Below, piece after piece: positions 1-8,896 of a DNA stretch of 64,000 nucleotides. Within the stretch, counting starts at the first letter, position 1. Each line of letters opens with the position of its first letter. This DNA comes from Streptomyces sp. cf386 (GTDB lineage Bacteria; Actinomycetota; Actinomycetes; Streptomycetales; Streptomycetaceae): assembly GCF_900103585.1 (NCBI RefSeq), contig NZ_FNHV01000006.1:434001-498000 (forward strand), in the 5' to 3' direction. A program made the translations under genes and the position numbers. The notes under the pieces were generated by a model that had not been told where the DNA came from, made no database searches, and saw only the letters and a program-made list of their open reading frames with translations.

Positions 1-1902
1 CTGCTGGACGCCGCCGGGGGCGCCGAGGCCCCGCGCGATCTCGTCCAGCGCCGAGAGGACTTCGGCGGGTTCGAGGTCCAGCAACGCCAGCGTTCGTACC
101 GCCGAACGCAGTTCGCCCATCGCCACGGCCGCACGCAGGCCTCGCCCCATGACGTCCCCGACGACCAACGCCGTACGGTGGCCGGGCAGTTCGATGACGT
201 CGAACCAGTCGCCGCCCACCTCGCTCGGGCGGTCGGCGGAGGAGTTGCCGGGCAGGTAGCGGCACGCGATGTCCAGACCGGACGCGACCGGGTCCCCGGG
301 CGGGAGCAGGGACCGCTGCAGTATCAGCGCCCGTTCGTGCTCCCGCCTGTACAGGCGGGCGTTGTCGATGCAGACCGCCGCCCGCGCCGCCAGCTCGACC
401 GCCAGATCGCGGTCCCTTTCCCCGAACGGCTCGCTGCCCTTCGTCCGGGCGAACTGGGCCAGTCCTACGACCGTGTCGTGGGCGACCATCGGCACGGCGA
501 GCGTGGACTGCACGAGGCCGCCCTCCTCGCCGGGCACATGCTGCGGCCGGGCGGTGCGCAGGGCGTCCGCGCAGGGCGAGTTGAAGGGGTAGTGGTGGAC
601 GGCGCCGACCGCGACGGGGGCGCCGCCCCCGACGAACGGCGCGTCGGAGACCGCGCTGGCGAAGGCGACGCGGCGCAGCTCGGCGCTGCCGTCGGCGAGG
701 CCGGGCGGGGTCTCGTCGCCGGCCAGCAGGCCCTGGTAGAGGTCGACCGTGGCCAGGTCGCAGAAGCCGGGGACCACGACGTCGAGGAGTTCGCGGGCCG
801 TGGTCTCCAGGTCGAGGGAGTTGCCTATGCGCGCACCGGCCTCGTTCAGCAGGGCGAGATTGCGCCGGGCGGCAGCCGCCTCGCGGGCGGCGGCGCGGCG
901 GGCCGTGATGTCGGTTCCGAGCCAGGCGATACCGATGGGGCGGCCGCTGCCGCTGTGCACCCGGTAGAGGAAGACGGACCAGTGACGACGCTCGTCGGAG
1001 CCGGGCAGAAAGCCCGTGACGTGCATGTCCGTGATGGAGTCGCCGCTCTCCAGGACCCGGCGCAGGGTGGCCGCGACCCGGTCGGCCTCGGCACGGGGCA
1101 GATAGTCGTGGACGCTGTGGCCGCGGTGGTCGTCCGGTGTGCCGCCGAACAGGGAGGCGAACCGCTGGTTGGCGCGGCGGACCTTCAGTTCCGGGTCGAT
1201 CAGCACGAAGCCGAAGGGAGATTGGCCGAATATCGCCTGCGAGGCAGCGAGGTCGGTCTCCATCCGGCGGAGGGTGCGGACGTCGACCACGATGCACACG
1301 GCGGCCTTCTCTCCGCCCTCGGTGCGCGTCGGCATGACGTACACCTCGGCGAGACCGTCCCTGCCGCGCCCCCCGTCGGCGTCGTCCGGCACCCGGAAGG
1401 GGACCACTCCGGTCCACTCCCGCCCGTCCAGGATCTCGGCCATCTTGCGCTGCCCCTGCTCGCGCAGGTCGGGGTCGATGAACGCCTCTATGGGGTCCAT
1501 CCCGATGGCACGCTCGGCGGGGATGCCGAAGACCTGCTCGGCGCGCAGACTCCACTGGTCGACCAGGCCGTCGGGGCCGATGGAGAAGGACGCGACCTTG
1601 ATGTAGTCGTAGATCGAACCGGGCGGGCTGCTCTGCCAGACGGCGTCACCTGGGCGGGCGTCGTCGACGAAGGGGAAGCCGGGGTTGCCGGGGGTGGTTG
1701 CGTGCAGGCTCCGGGAGGGGTGCGTGTGCGACTCCCCACCGCCCTGTGAGACCGGTGTGTTCTGCGAGCCCCGCGTGTCCTCGGGGGCCCGTGTGGCTCG
1801 GGAGGCCTGTGTGTCGTAGGCCGCCCACTCCCCCGCGGCCCTCGCCCTCGCGCCGTCCGACGGGTCCTCGGACTCCGTGGCCTTCGCTGGTATCTCGCTC
1901 AC
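1..1902 (-). CDS. PAS/GAF/PP2C (SpoIIE-type) serine phosphatase, 3' end outside window
   Basis: Signalling phosphatase expected to dephosphorylate anti-anti-sigma (STAS) proteins. The frame is open from a GTG at 1902, preceded by a GGAGGGG ribosome site nine bases upstream, to the left edge, so 634 codons are visible and the stop is missing. Domains in order: a disordered first 75 residues, PAS about 75-205 (IYDYIKVASFSIGPDG), a second PAS about 210-335 (SPFGFVLIDPELKVRRANQRF), GAF about 345-510, then PP2C from about 525. The PP2C part shows the metal-binding Asp motifs GGDWFDV and GDVMGRG. No membrane helix is seen, so it is probably cytosolic. The HATPase protein at 2210-2716 on the same strand is a plausible partner. 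Domain assignment is firm; the physiological target is unknown. Confidence 0.9.
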   Translation of the reverse strand, partial: MSEIPAKATESEDPSDGARARAAGEWAAYDTQASRATRAPEDTRGSQNTPVSQGGGESHTHPSRSLHATTPGNPGFPFVDDARPGDAVWQSSPPGSIYDYIKVASFSIGPDGLVDQWSLRAEQVFGIPAERAIGMDPIEAFIDPDLREQGQRKMAEILDGREWTGVVPFRVPDDADGGRGRDGLAEVYVMPTRTEGGEKAAVCIVVDVRTLRRMETDLAASQAIFGQSPFGFVLIDPELKVRRANQRFASLFGGTPDDHRGHSVHDYLPRAEADRVAATLRRVLESGDSITDMHVTGFLPGSDERRHWSVFLYRVHSGSGRPIGIAWLGTDITARRAAAREAAAARRNLALLNEAGARIGNSLDLETTARELLDVVVPGFCDLATVDLYQGLLAGDETPPGLADGSAELRRVAFASAVSDAPFVGGGAPVAVGAVHHYPFNSPCADALRTARPQHVPGEEGGLVQSTLAVPMVAHDTVVGLAQFARTKGSEPFGERDRDLAVELAARAAVCIDNARLYRREHERALILQRSLLPPGDPVASGLDIACRYLPGNSSADRPSEVGGDWFDVIELPGHRTALVVGDVMGRGLRAAVAMGELRSAVRTLALLDLEPAEVLSALDEIARGLGAPGGVQQ

Positions 1903-2209
1903 GCGAACCGTCCCCTCCAGCTCACCGCGTCCGGCACCGGTCACCGGCGGCGGCTGCCCGCAGTATCCAGCACTACGGCCCCGCACAACACGGTGTTCAC
2001 GATCACAGCACGTTCCCGATGGTTTTCGGTCCCGACTGCGGAAACACTTCCAGTCTTCTAACCAGCGGACACGCAGTCGAATCACGCGGCGGCCCAACTG
2101 CCACTGGCCTGAACCAGACGTTCGACAGGGCGAGGCCCCACGTACAGCGAAGTGGACGCCTACTGACGGGTTGTAGAACGGGCCGGCGGAGTACGGACGC
2201 CGCCCGCCG
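1903..2209. other. 307-bp intergenic region upstream of the PP2C gene
   Basis: No coding sequence is supported here. The base composition is visibly lower in GC than its flanks around 1980-2080, as expected for a promoter region of the leftward PP2C gene. I could not pick out a convincing -35/-10 pair, and no strong hairpin follows the stop of the HATPase gene at 2210. Confidence 0.5.
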
Positions 2210-2716
2210 TCACTCCGGCACCGCGAGCTCGAACCACACCGTCTTGCCCGCGTGGCGGCCCGGCCGGGTTCCCCAGCGACGGGAGGAGTGCGCCACGAGC
2301 TGGAGTCCGCGCCCGCTTTCGTCCTCGAGGTGGGCGATGCGCTCGCGGGGCGGGTCGGGGAGGGGGTCGGAGACCTCGACCAGGAGGACGTCACCGAGGT
2401 CGGCGGGGCGCACCAGCCGTACGCCGATGGGGCCCGTGGCGTGCCGGAGGGAGTTGGTCACCAGCTCACTGACCAGCAGCGCCGTGATGTCGGCGAGGCT
2501 GTCCAGACCCCAGGCGCGCAACCGGTCGCGGACGGCGGCGCGCGCGGCGCGGACCGCGCCGGGCTCTGCGGGAAAGCTCCAGTCGGCGCAGTCGCCTTCG
2601 GTGTCGATCACGCCGATCACTTCCCAGGCCAGCGGGTCCACCCATGTCCGGTTTCGTGGGGTTAGTAGGCACATACCCGATATCCGGGGGCGATATCGCC
2701 CGGGCGCGCGGGCCAC
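2210..2716 (-). CDS. HATPase_c anti-sigma-factor-like ATP-binding protein
   Basis: A 168-residue single-domain GHKL ATPase of the RsbW/SpoIIAB-like type that is abundant in Streptomyces. The N-box is SELVTNSLRHA (about residue 84), the G1-like motif is VEVSDPLPDPP and the G2 motif is ESGRGLQLVA, so the nucleotide pocket looks complete. Such proteins bind sigma factors or STAS antagonists and may phosphorylate the latter. An alternative start is the ATG at 2674, fifteen codons in. A 7-bp inverted repeat (2678-2684/2692-2698) lies immediately upstream of that ATG, so the shorter form is possible. The PAS/PP2C phosphatase is the next gene downstream on the same strand, which fits a partner-switching pair, though such genes are often scattered. 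Confidence 0.8.
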   Translation of the reverse strand: MARAPGRYRPRISGMCLLTPRNRTWVDPLAWEVIGVIDTEGDCADWSFPAEPGAVRAARAAVRDRLRAWGLDSLADITALLVSELVTNSLRHATGPIGVRLVRPADLGDVLLVEVSDPLPDPPRERIAHLEDESGRGLQLVAHSSRRWGTRPGRHAGKTVWFELAVPE

Positions 2717-2751
2717 CGGGCAGTTCTAGACGGCGGTCGACGCCGGTCCGC

Positions 2752-3171
2752 TCAGCCTCCCCCAGCCGCACAGCCCGCTCCCAGCCGCCGGACCACCTCT
2801 CGAACCGCCGGCACATCCTGGTCCAGCCAGTCCACGTCCCAGAATTCCCCGGACCCCAGCCAGCGCAGGGCGTCGTGGTCCTCAAGGGGCTTGGGGTCGG
2901 GGGTGCCGGGCAGCAGGCGGGCAGTCCACACCTGCAGGACGTACGGGGATTTCAGGGGCCACTGCCCCGGCACCCGCTCGATCACCTCGGCGTCGACGCC
3001 GAGTTCCTCCCGGAGCTCCCGCACCAGCGCCGCCTCGGGCGCTTCACCGGGCTCGACCTTCCCACCGGGCAACTCCCAGCGCCCGGCCAGCTCCTCGGGT
3101 GCGCTGCGGCGCGCCGCCAGCAGACGGCCCCCGTCCAGCAGCGCGGCACCGACCACGATCCGTTCCGTCAT
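2752..3171 (-). CDS. NUDIX hydrolase (MutT-like)
   Basis: A 139-residue protein that is essentially one NUDIX fold. The Nudix box is intact: GGKVEPGE, then seven residues, then RELREELGV (GX5EX7REUXEEXGU). The family hydrolyses nucleoside diphosphate-linked compounds; the opening TERIVVGAALLDGGRLLAAR and a (d)NTP-like length fit a MutT/8-oxo-dGTP-type enzyme, but the substrate cannot be read from sequence. I chose the ATG at 3171 because the family begins there; the open frame extends upstream only with Arg-rich, non-family residues. It lies 35 bases upstream of the HATPase gene on the same strand. Confidence 0.9.
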   Translation of the reverse strand: MTERIVVGAALLDGGRLLAARRSAPEELAGRWELPGGKVEPGEAPEAALVRELREELGVDAEVIERVPGQWPLKSPYVLQVWTARLLPGTPDPKPLEDHDALRWLGSGEFWDVDWLDQDVPAVREVVRRLGAGCAAGGG

Positions 3172-3197
3172 GCGCCGGAGCCTACGGGAGCGAGCCG

Positions 3198-3389
3198 TCA
3201 GTCCTCGGCGCTGCTCCCGTTCTGCGCGATCCGCTCGACCCAGTACAGCTGCTTGTGTCCGCGACCGTCGAGGCTGTCCGCGATCTTCTGGGCCTCCGCC
3301 CGTGTCGCGTAACGGCCCACGCGATAGCGATTGCCGTTGTCGTCCTGTCGGACGACGAGCCAAGGAAGAGTGATCGTGCTGTCGTTCAT
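3198..3389 (-). CDS. small SPOR-domain-like protein
   Basis: A 63-residue protein starting MNDSTITLPWLVVRQDD with the pattern NRYRVGRYATRAEAQKIADSL. This resembles the small single SPOR-like proteins common in Streptomyces. SPOR domains bind denuded peptidoglycan, but this protein has no signal peptide or membrane segment, so that role is doubtful here. The start at 3389 was preferred over 3416 because family members begin MNDST, and GGAG followed by GTGGGG lies upstream. The gene precedes the NUDIX gene by 26 bases on the same strand. Confidence 0.65.
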   Translation of the reverse strand: MNDSTITLPWLVVRQDDNGNRYRVGRYATRAEAQKIADSLDGRGHKQLYWVERIAQNGSSAED

Positions 3390-3720
3390 CGCGCCCCACC
3401 GCTCCTTCCCGCCCACAGCCGTCCGCCTACCGCTCGCGGCCTGTGCCGTGCCCCGCCCGCTAAGGAAACCGCAATCCGCATATGCCCGAGCCTACGCCTA
3501 ACCTTTACGCAGCGAATACGCCTTTTCACAAAGAGGTACGCAACCAGCCAAGTCGCAGGGGGCGCACGGCATTGAATGCGCCGTGCGCGGACCTCTACGC
3601 ATCCGGTCACAGGCATGCCGGACACGCCCGCTACGACCTGCGAGAACGGCCAGAATCCAACGGCGGTGAAAGGGACGGGAGTTGGGGCCCTGACGGTGGC
3701 AACTGCGGTGAAGGTGTGCG
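3390..3720. other. 331-bp intergenic region between GntR and SPOR-like genes
   Basis: No gene is supported. Short open frames exist on the plus strand (for example 3482-3754) but show no family likeness or ribosome site. The part around 3470-3545 is less GC-rich and probably carries the promoter of the leftward SPOR-like/NUDIX genes. I see no clear -10/-35 pair or repeat. Confidence 0.45.
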
Positions 3721-4473
3721 CTACTTCACTGGGAGGTGGTACGCGACCCGGTAGCGGTCCGCAGGGATCACCACATCCGCCGTCTCCACGGGGCGGCCGG
3801 ACGCGTAGTAGGTGCGCTGGATGACGACGACCACATGACCGGGGACGCCGCCCAACGCCAGCAGTTCCTCCGCGAGGCCGGGGCGCGCGCCCACCTCCTC
3901 CGTCACGTTGTCCACGACGACGTCGATGGCCGCCATGCGCTCGACGACGCCCATGCCGCCGAGCGGGCCCTCCTCGGGCAGCATCACAGGGGTGCGGCCG
4001 GTGACGGCGAGAGGCTCCCAGGAGGTGGAGAGCATCATCGTCTCGCCGGCGTCCCGGAAGACGTACCGCGTGCACATGACGCGGTCGCCGGGCCGGATGT
4101 CGAGCCGCTCGGCGACGGCGACGCTCGCCTCGGCCTGCGCGCTGTTGGACTCCCAGGTGCCGCGGGCCTCGCCGTCGGCCTGCTCCTGGCGGAAGGGTGT
4201 GGCACCGCTCGGCGGGCGGAAGCCGGAGCGGGCGATCCGGCGGGGCACGGGCCGCTCGCGGACGTATGTCCCGGACCCGGAGCGGCCCTCGACCAGGCCC
4301 TCGGCCATCAGCACCTTGCGTGCCTCCAGCGCGACGGTGTCCGAGACGCCGTACTCCTCGCGGATCCTGGCCTGGGACGGGAGGCGGGTGTGCGGTGGCA
4401 GCGAACCGTCGGTGATCTTCTTGCGGAGATCACCCGCGACGCGCAGGTACGCCGGCTGCTCACCGAATGTCAC
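3721..4473 (-). CDS. GntR/HutC-family transcriptional regulator
   Basis: 250 residues. An N-terminal GntR winged helix occupies about residues 8-75 (YLRVAGDLRKKITDGSLPPHTRLPS, then GLVEGRSGSGTYV), followed by a UTRA ligand-binding domain about 95-245. The UTRA domain usually senses a small metabolite such as a sugar or amino acid derivative; the ligand is not predictable here. The start is a GTG at 4473 with a GGGAGCGG ribosome site. It is flanked by unrelated genes, so its target is probably itself or a distant operon. Confidence 0.9.
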   Translation of the reverse strand: MTFGEQPAYLRVAGDLRKKITDGSLPPHTRLPSQARIREEYGVSDTVALEARKVLMAEGLVEGRSGSGTYVRERPVPRRIARSGFRPPSGATPFRQEQADGEARGTWESNSAQAEASVAVAERLDIRPGDRVMCTRYVFRDAGETMMLSTSWEPLAVTGRTPVMLPEEGPLGGMGVVERMAAIDVVVDNVTEEVGARPGLAEELLALGGVPGHVVVVIQRTYYASGRPVETADVVIPADRYRVAYHLPVK

Positions 4474-4632
4474 TGGCCGCTCCCATCAGGTTGTACAGAC
4501 AGCAACAGCGTGGCAACCGTGGGTTGTCTCTTGCAAGCAAAGGCCAGAGAATCACTCGATGTGATGACTTGTGCCCGTGGAGGGCTTTACGCAGGCACTT
4601 TCTCCCCGCTATAGCCGCGGTCACACATCCGC

Positions 4633-5898
4633 TCACACATTGATGCCGCCCTCGTTCCCGCTCCCACCGCCGCTGTCCGAGTCGTCCTCGTACGTCGGCA
4701 CGGTGGTGTCCAGGCCCAGAGCCTTGCGCGCGGTGACGGTCGTGGGGCCGTCGACGTACTCATACCCACTCTCGTAGTGCGTGTAGTACGTGTCCACGTC
4801 GGTCGCCGCGGCGGCCCGCGACCACTCCTTGCGGGCGGCCTCCATCTCCTCGACCAGATCGGCGACCGGCTGCCTCGCACCCGCCGGCCACTCGTGTCCG
4901 CGCAGGGCATCGATCTGCTCGCCGAGCACCGCGTGGACGTCCTTCGCCCAGGCCCGGTTCGCCGCCAGGTCGTCCTCCGGGTATTCCTCGGGCTCCTCGT
5001 ACAGCGCCGTGTCGATGGCGTTGGTGGCGGAGAGGAAGACGGTCTGGTCGGTGTCGAGCGTCGACGCGTCGTTGCGCAGCGAGCCGGTCAGCTTGCCGTT
5101 CTCCTCCGTGCTGCCGAACAGACAGGTGATCTCGCGGTCGCCGAAGCGCCAGCTCTCCTCGGACGGGATGAAGTAGTAGACGTCCGCGTCGTCCGGCACG
5201 GCCCAGGTGTCCATGGCGTAGCCGTCCTGGAGCGCGTAGCACTTCTCGTCGGCGGTGTCGGTGACCTCGTCGTCGCCCGGGAAGTCCCCGCCCGGCAGCG
5301 TGACGACCGCGAAGACCTCGCCGTCGTGCTCGCGGGAGCAGGGCACCTCGTCGACGTCGTAGGCGTCCCCCTCCAGGTTGCCGGTCGGCGAGTCGAAGCA
5401 GTCGCCCTTGGCGAGCGCGAAGGCGGTGCCCTCGCCCTTGGCGGCGTCCCGGAAGCCTTCCCAGAAGTCGGCGGCCCCGCCCGTGGCCAGCGCCACCGCC
5501 CACAGCGCCAGCCCGACGGAGGACAGGATGGACCCGGCGATCGCCATGCCCTTGCCGCGCTCGCCCTTCTTCTTGATCTGCGCCAGCGCGATCAGCCCCA
5601 GCACCAGACCGAGGGCCGGCACGAAGCACAGGATGCCGAGCACGAGGGCGCCGATGGCCACGCCGTTGACGGGGGCGGGGCTGCCGTAGGGGCTGTACGG
5701 GCCGTGCGGGCCTTGCGGACCGTATGGGGCGTACGGGCCGTAGGGCTGCTGGTACGCGTACGGTCCCGGGGCGCCGGGTGCGCCTTGGGCATACGGCGAC
5801 GTTGACGGCGGCGGGTACTGGCCCTGTGCGTACGGCCCTTGGGGCTGCTCCGGGGACCCTGGGGGCTGCTGGGGTCCGGGGGGCGGAGGTATGGACAC
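4633..5898 (-). CDS. DUF4190 / septum-formation-domain membrane protein
   Basis: 421 residues starting at a GTG (5898) with AGGAGC nine bases upstream. Residues 1-75 are a Pro/Gly/Tyr-rich low-complexity tail (repeats of GPYAPYGP type). Two membrane helices follow at about 80-107 and 118-140, typical of DUF4190. The extracytoplasmic part, about 160-280, has the Cys-bearing pattern of the actinobacterial Septum_form domain (GDCFDSP, VPCSREHDGEVFAVV, EKCYALQ, ITCLF). The C-terminal 100 residues are charged and helical. The family's function is not established; names refer to an association with septation. Cys spacing suggests disulfides outside the membrane. It is transcribed divergently from the serpin gene. 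Confidence 0.8.
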   Translation of the reverse strand: MSIPPPPGPQQPPGSPEQPQGPYAQGQYPPPSTSPYAQGAPGAPGPYAYQQPYGPYAPYGPQGPHGPYSPYGSPAPVNGVAIGALVLGILCFVPALGLVLGLIALAQIKKKGERGKGMAIAGSILSSVGLALWAVALATGGAADFWEGFRDAAKGEGTAFALAKGDCFDSPTGNLEGDAYDVDEVPCSREHDGEVFAVVTLPGGDFPGDDEVTDTADEKCYALQDGYAMDTWAVPDDADVYYFIPSEESWRFGDREITCLFGSTEENGKLTGSLRNDASTLDTDQTVFLSATNAIDTALYEEPEEYPEDDLAANRAWAKDVHAVLGEQIDALRGHEWPAGARQPVADLVEEMEAARKEWSRAAAATDVDTYYTHYESGYEYVDGPTTVTARKALGLDTTVPTYEDDSDSGGGSGNEGGINV

Positions 5899-5991
5899 GA
5901 GTACCGTGCTCCTGGGTCGGGCGGCGGGGCCGGGTGGCGGGAACTGGCGTACGGCTGGGCGAATCGTAAGCGGGGGGTGCGGGGGTTTGTC

Positions 5992-7218
5992 ATGCGGGTT
6001 ACGAATGCGACGATCCGGGCGGTGAACGGGCTGACCGCTCGCTGGGCACAGGCCTCGGAGACAGGCGGGGGCGGCACGGTCCTCTCGGCGGCGGGGGTGT
6101 GGCCGTTGCTCGCCCTGTTGGCGGACGGTGCGGGCGGTCCGGCGCGGACGGAACTGGCGGACGCGGTCGGACTGCCGGCGGACGAAGCGGCGGACGCGGC
6201 GCGGCAATTGCTTAGGGCGCTGGGCGCGATGCGAGGGCTGGACTCGGCGCTCGGGCTGTGGACGAAGCGGACGCTGGAGCTGCGGGAGCGCTGGGGGGCG
6301 GGGCTGCCGGCTGAGGCACACGGGGCGCTGACGGGGGACGAGCAGGCCGACAAGGCGGCACTGGACGCCTGGGCCGTGAAGCGGACCGGTGGGCTGATCG
6401 ACTCGATGCCCGTACCGGTGACCGAGGACACCGAGTTGGTGCTGGCCAGTGCGCTGGCGTTGCGGACGAAATGGCTGCGGCCCTTCCGCGAGCGGCTCTG
6501 GATGCCCGAGACCGGGCCGTGGTGCGGGCGGGAGCTGGTGGGCCTGCGCCGCGAGAGCACGCTGCTGGACCGGGTCGGCGTCGCGGACACGCCCGCGGGC
6601 CACGTCACCGAGCTGAAGGTGCTGGGCGACAACGCCATCGACGTCCATCTACTGCTGGGCGAGGAGGGGATGACACCCGGGCGGGTGCTGGGAGCGGGAG
6701 TCGGCGTTCTCGCCCGAAGGCACCCCGTCGTCCCCGGTTCCCGGCTCCCTTACGGCGATGTGGGGCCCGGCCTGCGCGTGGCGAAGGAGCGCGTCGCGAG
6801 GCCGGAGCCGCCGACGTTGGACGTCCGGACCGTGGCCTACGAGGTGCGGACGAACCACGATCTCCTGGAGCGCCACGAGGTGTTCGGGCTCACGGCGGCG
6901 AGGCTGCGGCAGCTCCCCGGTCACTTCCCCGGAATCAGCGGCTCCCCCCTGTACGTGGAGGGGGCCCGGCAGTCGGCCCTGGCCCGGTTCGGCGCCCGCG
7001 GCTTCGAGGCGGCCGCGGTGACGGCCTTCGGCATGGCCGGCGCCGGCATACCGCAGCTGCGCTGGCTGACCACCACCGTGGAGGCGACGTTCGACCGCCC
7101 CTTCGGCTTCCTGGCCCTGCACCGCCACACGCGGCTCGTCCTCGCGGCGGGCTGGGTCGCCGACCCGGAACCGTACCGCGAGGACGAGGACGATCAGGAT
7201 GAGGATGAGGACTGCTGA
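5992..7218 (+). CDS. serpin-family protein
   Basis: 408 residues, close to normal serpin length. The hinge region of the reactive-centre loop is recognisable as GFEAAAVTAFGMAGAG, and the conserved C-terminal strands appear as FDRPFGFLALHRHTRLVLAAGWVADP. Serpins inhibit serine or cysteine proteases by a suicide mechanism. There is no signal peptide, so it should act in the cytosol unless released. The tail is strongly acidic (DEDDQDEDED). The ATG at 5992 was chosen because upstream codons encode Arg/Gly-rich sequence. The next gene, convergent with only 19 bases between them, encodes a secreted subtilisin. Whether the inhibitory loop is long enough to trap a protease is uncertain. Confidence 0.75.
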   Translation: MRVTNATIRAVNGLTARWAQASETGGGGTVLSAAGVWPLLALLADGAGGPARTELADAVGLPADEAADAARQLLRALGAMRGLDSALGLWTKRTLELRERWGAGLPAEAHGALTGDEQADKAALDAWAVKRTGGLIDSMPVPVTEDTELVLASALALRTKWLRPFRERLWMPETGPWCGRELVGLRRESTLLDRVGVADTPAGHVTELKVLGDNAIDVHLLLGEEGMTPGRVLGAGVGVLARRHPVVPGSRLPYGDVGPGLRVAKERVARPEPPTLDVRTVAYEVRTNHDLLERHEVFGLTAARLRQLPGHFPGISGSPLYVEGARQSALARFGARGFEAAAVTAFGMAGAGIPQLRWLTTTVEATFDRPFGFLALHRHTRLVLAAGWVADPEPYREDEDDQDEDEDC

Positions 7219-7237
7219 GTCGGGGCCGCGACGAGGG

Positions 7238-8815
7238 CTAGAACTGCAGCGCCCAGGCGTCGATCCGGCCGGTGTCGATGTTCGCGTTGTCGCTGACGCG
7301 GAGCTTCCACGTGCCGTTGGCCGTCTCCGATGAGGCGTTCACCGAGTACGTGGTGTCGATGTTGTCCGAACTTCCGCCCGTGCCGTACGACTTGAGGGTG
7401 TACGCCGTACCGTCGGGGGCGATCAGCTGGACCTGGAGGTCGCCGATGTACGTGTGGACGATGTGGACCTCGACGGCGAGGGCCGAGGGCGCGTTGCCGG
7501 AGACGCCGGAGACCGTCACCGGGGACTCGACCGTGGAGTTGTCGGCGATCGCGTAGTCACCGGTGTTGTCGAAGCGCGGGCCGGGCGGGGTGGTCGTACC
7601 GCCGCCGACGTAGAGGAGGCGGTTGGGCGAGCCCGTGCCGGGGCTGGTGACGACGCCGGTCGTGGCGGCGGACGTCAGGGCCGAGGCGACCTGGGCCGGG
7701 GTGGACGAGGGGTTGTCGGCCAGGTAGAGCGCCGCCGCGCCCGCGACGTGCGGGGTCGCCATCGACGTACCGGAGATGGTGTTGGTCGCCGAGTCGCTGG
7801 AGTTCCAGGCCGACGTGATGGACGAGCCCGGCGCGAACAGGTCCAGAACCGTGCCGTAGTTGGAGTAGCTCGCCTTGGCGTCGGTCGATGTCGTCGCGCC
7901 GACCGTGATGGCCTCCGTGACGCGTGCGGGTGACCTGGTGGAGGCGTTGGTCGTCTCGTTGCCCGCCGCGACCGCGAAGGTGACGCCGGAGGCTATGGCG
8001 TTGCGTACGGCCGTGTCGAGGGCGGTGTCGGCGGTGCCGCCGAGGGACATGTTGGCGACGGCCGGCTTGACCGCGTTCTGGGCGACCCAGTCGATACCGG
8101 CGACGACCTGCGCGGTCGTACCGGAACCGGAGTTGTTCAGCACCCGGACGCCGACGACCTTCGCCTTCTTGGCGACGCCGTACGCGTTGCCGGCGACCGT
8201 GCCCGCGACGTGCGTGCCGTGGCCGTGGCCGTCCTGGGCGGTGTTGTCGTTGTCGATGGCGTCGTAGCCGTAGGAGGCACGGCCGCCGAAGTCGCTGTGC
8301 GTGATGCGCACGCCGGTGTCGATGACGTACGCCGTCACGCCCTGCCCGGCCGAATCCGGGTAGGTGTACGAGCTGTTCAGCGGCAGGTTCTTCTGGTCGA
8401 TGCGGTCCAGGCCCCAGGAGGGCGGGTTGGTCTGGGTCGCGTTGATGCTGAACGTGCGGTTCTGGACCACGGAGGCGACCGCCGGGTCGGCGGCGAGCGC
8501 CTTGGCCTCCGCCTCGGAGGCGTCGACCGCGTAGCCGTTGAGGGCCTTCTTGTACGTGCGCTCGATGTCGACGCCGTACTTCTCGACGAGGGCGCGGCCT
8601 GCCTGGGAACCCGAACGGGCGTGGTCCGCCTTGAGGTTCACGATGTAGCTGTCGGCCACGGCGTTGGCCGCGCCCGCGTACTGGATACGGCCCTCGGGGG
8701 CGGCCGAGGCGGGGAGCGCGGAGACGAGGCCGGCGGTGAGCGCCGCGGTGGCCGCGACGCTGAGGGCGGCAAGTCTTCGCCGGCTGTCTCTGCGGGAGTT
8801 ACGCATCACTGCCAT
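7238..8815 (-). CDS. secreted S8 (subtilisin-like) protease with P domain
   Basis: 525 residues. A typical signal peptide (RRDSRRRLAALSVAATAALT, cleavage near ASA-AP) is followed by an I9 propeptide (YIVNLKADHARSG to VVQNRTF). The peptidase domain has its catalytic triad in VIDTGVRITHSDF (Asp about 166), GHGTHVAG (His about 199) and GTSMATPHVAG (Ser about 351). A Thr/Pro/Gly linker leads to a C-terminal proprotein-convertase P domain of about 105 residues (HTYIGDLQVQLIAPDG). The ATG at 8815 has GGAGGATCC just upstream and is preferred to 8860. The enzyme is exported, self-processed and proteinase K-like. It is tail-to-tail with the serpin gene. Confidence 0.95.
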   Translation of the reverse strand: MAVMRNSRRDSRRRLAALSVAATAALTAGLVSALPASAAPEGRIQYAGAANAVADSYIVNLKADHARSGSQAGRALVEKYGVDIERTYKKALNGYAVDASEAEAKALAADPAVASVVQNRTFSINATQTNPPSWGLDRIDQKNLPLNSSYTYPDSAGQGVTAYVIDTGVRITHSDFGGRASYGYDAIDNDNTAQDGHGHGTHVAGTVAGNAYGVAKKAKVVGVRVLNNSGSGTTAQVVAGIDWVAQNAVKPAVANMSLGGTADTALDTAVRNAIASGVTFAVAAGNETTNASTRSPARVTEAITVGATTSTDAKASYSNYGTVLDLFAPGSSITSAWNSSDSATNTISGTSMATPHVAGAAALYLADNPSSTPAQVASALTSAATTGVVTSPGTGSPNRLLYVGGGTTTPPGPRFDNTGDYAIADNSTVESPVTVSGVSGNAPSALAVEVHIVHTYIGDLQVQLIAPDGTAYTLKSYGTGGSSDNIDTTYSVNASSETANGTWKLRVSDNANIDTGRIDAWALQF

Positions 8816-8896
8816 CTGAGGGATCCTCCTCAATCGGTGGTGCGCTGGTGGGGGGTGCACGGGAGCGGACCGACCACGGAGGCGGACAGGAACATG

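Noticed and set aside
3482..3754. Possible 90-residue plus-strand gene in the gap before the GntR gene.
   Set aside because: No ribosome site, no family likeness, and the composition changes within the frame. It overlaps the GntR 3' end.
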